50,495 bases of DNA from Candidatus Aminicenantota bacterium (GTDB lineage Bacteria > Acidobacteriota > Aminicenantia > Aminicenantales > UBA4085). The translations under genes and the position numbers were made by a program. This document shows positions 48,001-50,495 of this stretch, piece by piece (the stretch's first letter is position 1; every line of letters begins with the position of its first letter). The notes below the pieces were generated by a model. The model did not search any database, was not told where the DNA came from, and saw only the letters and a list, made by a program, of their open reading frames with translations. The stretch covers positions 1 through 50,495 of the forward strand of contig JAPKZG010000005.1 in assembly GCA_026393895.1 (NCBI GenBank), written 5' to 3'.

Positions 48001-49632
48001 CTATTTTTCCGCTTCCGGCCCATAAATGAAAATGCCGTTGGCGAAGATGATGTCCTGGTCGTATTGGTCGCGGGGATATTCGCCTTTCTGTTGCCATCCC
48101 TGGAACAGACCGTCCTTGCCGGAGGAGGCGATCAGGTAGCCGTCGGATCCCGTTTTCTTGTAGAGGAGCTCGTTGCCCCAGTTGTCTTTCAGGGGCAATT
48201 CCTTGACATAAAACGGCACAAGTGCGGCTTGCAGGTCGGCGAACGATTTCGCCGACGGTGAATTTCCGTTTTGGATCAAATAAGCTTCAAGGGCGATTCC
48301 CACCGTTTTCAGAACGGCCTGCGTGCCGTTCACCTTGGCCTTGTCCGCGGCCTTGACGAGGTTGGGGGCGGCCACGGCCGCGGCCACCCCGGCCACGGAG
48401 GCCAGCGGCATGAGGACCATCATTTCGGGATTCATGTTGTGACATGAGGTCCAGACGACCCCGTCGGCCCGGCTTTCCATAACGCCAAACGCTTTCAATT
48501 CGCGCGGGAACATGGAGAAGAGGATGTCCTTGAACGGTTTGTCCTCCGGTTTTCCGGCCGCGGCCTTCTCGAGGAAATTCGCGTAGATGCGCCACAGGCG
48601 CGGCGAAACATAGGCAAAACCGTTGCCTCGGGCCGGGACGTTCCGGGCCAGTTCCTTGTATTCGTCGGCTTTGACCAGGCCGTCTCCCTTGGCGCGGGCT
48701 TGCAGGATGGCGTCGACTAATCGAGGTGTTGAAGCCGCGATCAGGATCCCTTTGTCGGCCGTGACGCAGGGCTCCAGCGGCAGAGGCGCGGGGATGGACG
48801 GGAACTGCAGGGTTTTGCGCCCGTCTTTCTCGCTGAAGGCGGCCATGGGCAGTTTGGACTTCAACAAGTCGAACAGGGTTGCGTCCTTCACGCCGATGAC
48901 GATGCCCAATCCGGGTTCGGGTATCGTCAGGGCGGATTCGCCGCCGGGAAGGGAGATCGTCCGCTCCTTGTCCAGGGTAACAACATAACCGACGGAACCG
49001 GTGAGCGAACCGAGGAGTTTGGGCAGGTCCATTCCCTGGGCGGCCAGCATCGGCTCGGCCTGTTTGGCGAAGTTTACGGCCCCGGGGATGCCGGACGCTT
49101 CCAGTTCCTGTTTTACCCAGGTCCAGAAACGGTCGAGACGAAATTCGTTGAACGCGGCGAGGGCGGTATCGGCCGGCAGCAGGTCAAGTTCCGTTAGTTC
49201 TCGCGACCCGGTTTGGGCCAGTTGCCAGATCAATCCCGTGTTTTTATCCGGGTCATGGTGCACGACCATCCGCGTGCGTTGCAATCCCGAAGCGACGGCG
49301 ACGTTGCTCAACCCGACGCCGGAGATCTCGTTCAATCCCGACTTGCCGAGCAAGCGAATGACGAAGGAGGCGACGGCCGCCTCCTTATCGTCGGCTTTGA
49401 ACGGGGCGGCCTTGGCGAAATTGGCGATCAGCTCCTCGACCGAGCGGATGAACCGCGCCGTGTCGAAATAGGCATAGAGATCGCCGCCGGCGTCGAGCTT
49501 CGCGGTCACGGCGTTGAAGCTGGTGGGCTCGGCGGGTTTCATCTTGTTGGGGAAGCGGGCCGGGCCCAGCAGGTACATCAAGGCGGCGCCGGCGAGAAGA
49601 CCGACCAAAAGAAAAATTACGGATTTTTTCAT
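48001..49632 (-). CDS. Exported protein with C-terminal pseudopilin (GspG)-like domain
   Basis: A 543-residue protein with an N-terminal signal/anchor (VIFLLVGLLAGAALMYLLG). Residues about 40-400 form an unrecognised region with DUF3352-like features, for example DAGGDLYAYFDTARFIRSVE and ADTALAAFNEFRLDRFW. From about residue 410 a hydrophobic stretch, MPLASVAGVAAAVAAPNLVK, and AKVNGTQAVLKTVGIALEAYLIQNG resemble the N-helix of type II pseudopilins. Residues about 470-515 (LPLKDNWGNELLYKKTGSDG followed by YLIASSGKDG) match the conserved GspG end. A pseudopilin-like unit therefore seems fused internally, without its usual prepilin leader. The function is unknown to me. Confidence 0.6.
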   Translation of the reverse strand: MKKSVIFLLVGLLAGAALMYLLGPARFPNKMKPAEPTSFNAVTAKLDAGGDLYAYFDTARFIRSVEELIANFAKAAPFKADDKEAAVASFVIRLLGKSGLNEISGVGLSNVAVASGLQRTRMVVHHDPDKNTGLIWQLAQTGSRELTELDLLPADTALAAFNEFRLDRFWTWVKQELEASGIPGAVNFAKQAEPMLAAQGMDLPKLLGSLTGSVGYVVTLDKERTISLPGGESALTIPEPGLGIVIGVKDATLFDLLKSKLPMAAFSEKDGRKTLQFPSIPAPLPLEPCVTADKGILIAASTPRLVDAILQARAKGDGLVKADEYKELARNVPARGNGFAYVSPRLWRIYANFLEKAAAGKPEDKPFKDILFSMFPRELKAFGVMESRADGVVWTSCHNMNPEMMVLMPLASVAGVAAAVAAPNLVKAADKAKVNGTQAVLKTVGIALEAYLIQNGNSPSAKSFADLQAALVPFYVKELPLKDNWGNELLYKKTGSDGYLIASSGKDGLFQGWQQKGEYPRDQYDQDIIFANGIFIYGPEAEK

Positions 49633-49687
49633 ATCATCCTCCTCGATTTGATGAAATTATTAACAAAAAAGAGGAGAAATGCAAAGG

Positions 49688-50076
49688 TCAGGTGGAATCT
49701 CCCGTTTGGTCGCGAATGCCTCTCCTGACTCCGGGCGGAATCGCCCGTCGTGTAGGACTGCCCTCACGCCAAGGTCGGGGAGGACTTGCCAGAAGACGCA
49801 TAGCGGAGGGGGGCCCTGAAGATTGAAGGGGAACCCAGAATAGCGGGTTCCCCTTCAACGGGCGGGGGGGATACCCGCCCGCCCTGCTTGCCCTCCAATG
49901 TATCGGCGCCGCCGATAAAAGAGGAACCGACGCACTCACAGCTTAGGCGATAAGCTTCGCCATGAGTGCTAGGAAGCCTTGGGACTGGGTCCCAGGCTTT
50001 GCAGTCCTTCGCGATCTTTGGGAGCTAGGGCGCGGCTGTAGGGAGGCGTTCGCGACCATCGGAGATTCCGCGAATT
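49688..50076. repeat. Repeat-rich intergenic stretch with several hairpins
   Basis: About 450 bases without a convincing gene. Hairpins seen: CGGGCG/CGCCCG at 49732-49737 and 49742-49747; a 14-bp perfect stem at 49823-49836 and 49845-49858 (TTGAAGGGGAACCC arm); GGGCGGG/CCCGCCC at 49860-49866 and 49874-49880; and nested stems between 49932 and 49969. The TGACTCC...TGTAGGAC and GGGGAAC modules are shared with the cluster at 22.0 kb. A further AAGCC/GGCTT stem lies at about 49974-50000. No tRNA or promoter of note. Confidence 0.55.
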
Positions 50077-50081
50077 TAATC

Positions 50082-50432
50082 CTAATCGTCCGTTTCCAGC
50101 TCGATTTTTTCGAGGATGAGCTCCATCCCGTGGACGATCTCCAGGTCTGTCGAGTCGCAGGCGGAACAGGCCATAACAAAATCGTTTCGGATGGTTTCGT
50201 TTCCGCAGGCCCGGCAGCGGACGGTGAACGGCGGCTTGACGATCGTCAGGACCGCGTTTTCGGCGATGGTTCCCTTTTTGTAGGAATCGAAGGCGGTTTC
50301 GAGGAGTTCGGGGACGGCCCCGGCCAGGGCGCCGACCTGGATTTTCACTCCGGTGATTCGTTTGGCGTTGTGGGCTTGGGCTTGGTCGAGCAACGTCTCG
50401 AACATCGAGGCGACCAGCGAAAGCTCATGCAC
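50082..50432 (-). CDS. hypA: Hydrogenase nickel incorporation protein HypA
   Basis: A 116-residue HypA/HybF. The N-terminal GTG-started HELSLVASMFETLLDQA has the nickel-binding His2 and Glu3; the zinc site is two C-x2-C pairs, RCRACGNETI near residue 72 and VMACSACDSTDLEIVHG near residue 89. It delivers nickel to [NiFe]-hydrogenase with HypB. The start lies inside the end of the preceding gene (8-base overlap), so they form an operon. The hydrogenase itself would lie outside this window. Confidence 0.93.
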   Translation of the reverse strand: MHELSLVASMFETLLDQAQAHNAKRITGVKIQVGALAGAVPELLETAFDSYKKGTIAENAVLTIVKPPFTVRCRACGNETIRNDFVMACSACDSTDLEIVHGMELILEKIELETDD

Positions 50433-50495
50433 GGGAGGCGATCTCCTCCCGCGCGCGGAATAGAAAGGCGATCAAGTCGTCCAGGCCTTCGCCGG
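50425..50495 (-). CDS. End of an upstream gene (partial)
   Basis: Only the last 22 codons are inside the window; they read GEGLDDLIAFLFRAREEIAS plus two residues and a stop overlapping the hypA start by 8 bases. Overlap and context suggest another hydrogenase maturation gene, perhaps a maturation protease, but nothing in this short tail identifies it. Confidence 0.55.
   Translation of the reverse strand, partial: GEGLDDLIAFLFRAREEIASRA

Overview
The window reads as chromosomal DNA of a Gram-negative, GC-rich bacterium. Support for an outer membrane comes from heptose and O-antigen ligase genes, a lipopolysaccharide-kinase-like gene, two predicted outer-membrane barrels and a phosphate porin. 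No rRNA, tRNA or marker protein fixes the taxon. The style (O-antigen ligase with a long soluble tail, DUF1573, GspG-like tail domain) would fit an Acidobacteriota/Aminicenantota-type organism, but that is a guess.

Layout: (1) 1-2660, the 3' part of an IS1595-type transposase followed by a visibly AT-rich pair (GT42/DUF115-like transferase and a Wzy-like polymerase), probably acquired separately from the rest. (2) 2750-12420, a surface-polysaccharide locus: two GT4 transferases, an SDR epimerase, a WecA/WbpL-like initiating transferase, a DUF218 protein, a WbpM/CapD-type 4,6-dehydratase, and a convergent O-antigen ligase-like gene. (3) 12520-18500, nucleotide-sugar supply: rmlA, an rmlC-like gene, rmlB, then purF coupled to a pair of GDP-mannose dehydratase/reductase-like SDRs. 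(4) 18500-23370 on the minus strand, LPS core assembly: Trm112-like protein, a broken heptosyltransferase, O-antigen ligase, a PHP-domain protein and heptose-7-phosphate kinase. (5) 23440-28520, a redoxin and then a tightly packed operon of GT4, WaaP-like kinase, glycosidase-fold protein and methyltransferase, where a duplicated promoter and palindromic repeats cluster. (6) 28520-30890, two outer-membrane beta-barrels. (7) 31030-37830, DUF1573 (frameshifted), dprA, topA, a double-CDGSH protein, a XerC/D recombinase and a ComEA-like HhH protein behind a sigma-54-type promoter. (8) 37900-42700 on the minus strand, an overlapping operon of histidine kinase, receiver, methyltransferase, UbiA-type prenyltransferase and rdgB. 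(9) 42815-47940, an Rrf2 regulator, phosphate porin and pstSCAB. (10) 48000 to the end, an unusual lipid- or membrane-anchored protein with a pseudopilin-like tail, a repeat-rich intergenic stretch, hypA and the end of one more gene.

The most unusual signals are not single genes. They are (a) palindromes sharing a GGGGACAGGT core that sit on or beside 3' ends of genes, one of which encodes the last residues of a methyltransferase; (b) a second intergenic repeat family with TAATGTGTCC and GGGGGAAC modules at about 22.0, 36.3 and 49.8 kb; (c) a 40-bp promoter cassette present twice, 975 bp apart, flanking an inserted-looking redoxin gene; (d) a cytoplasmic glycosidase-fold protein that seems to lack the usual acid/base residue, in an operon with an LPS kinase; and (e) two frameshifted genes.
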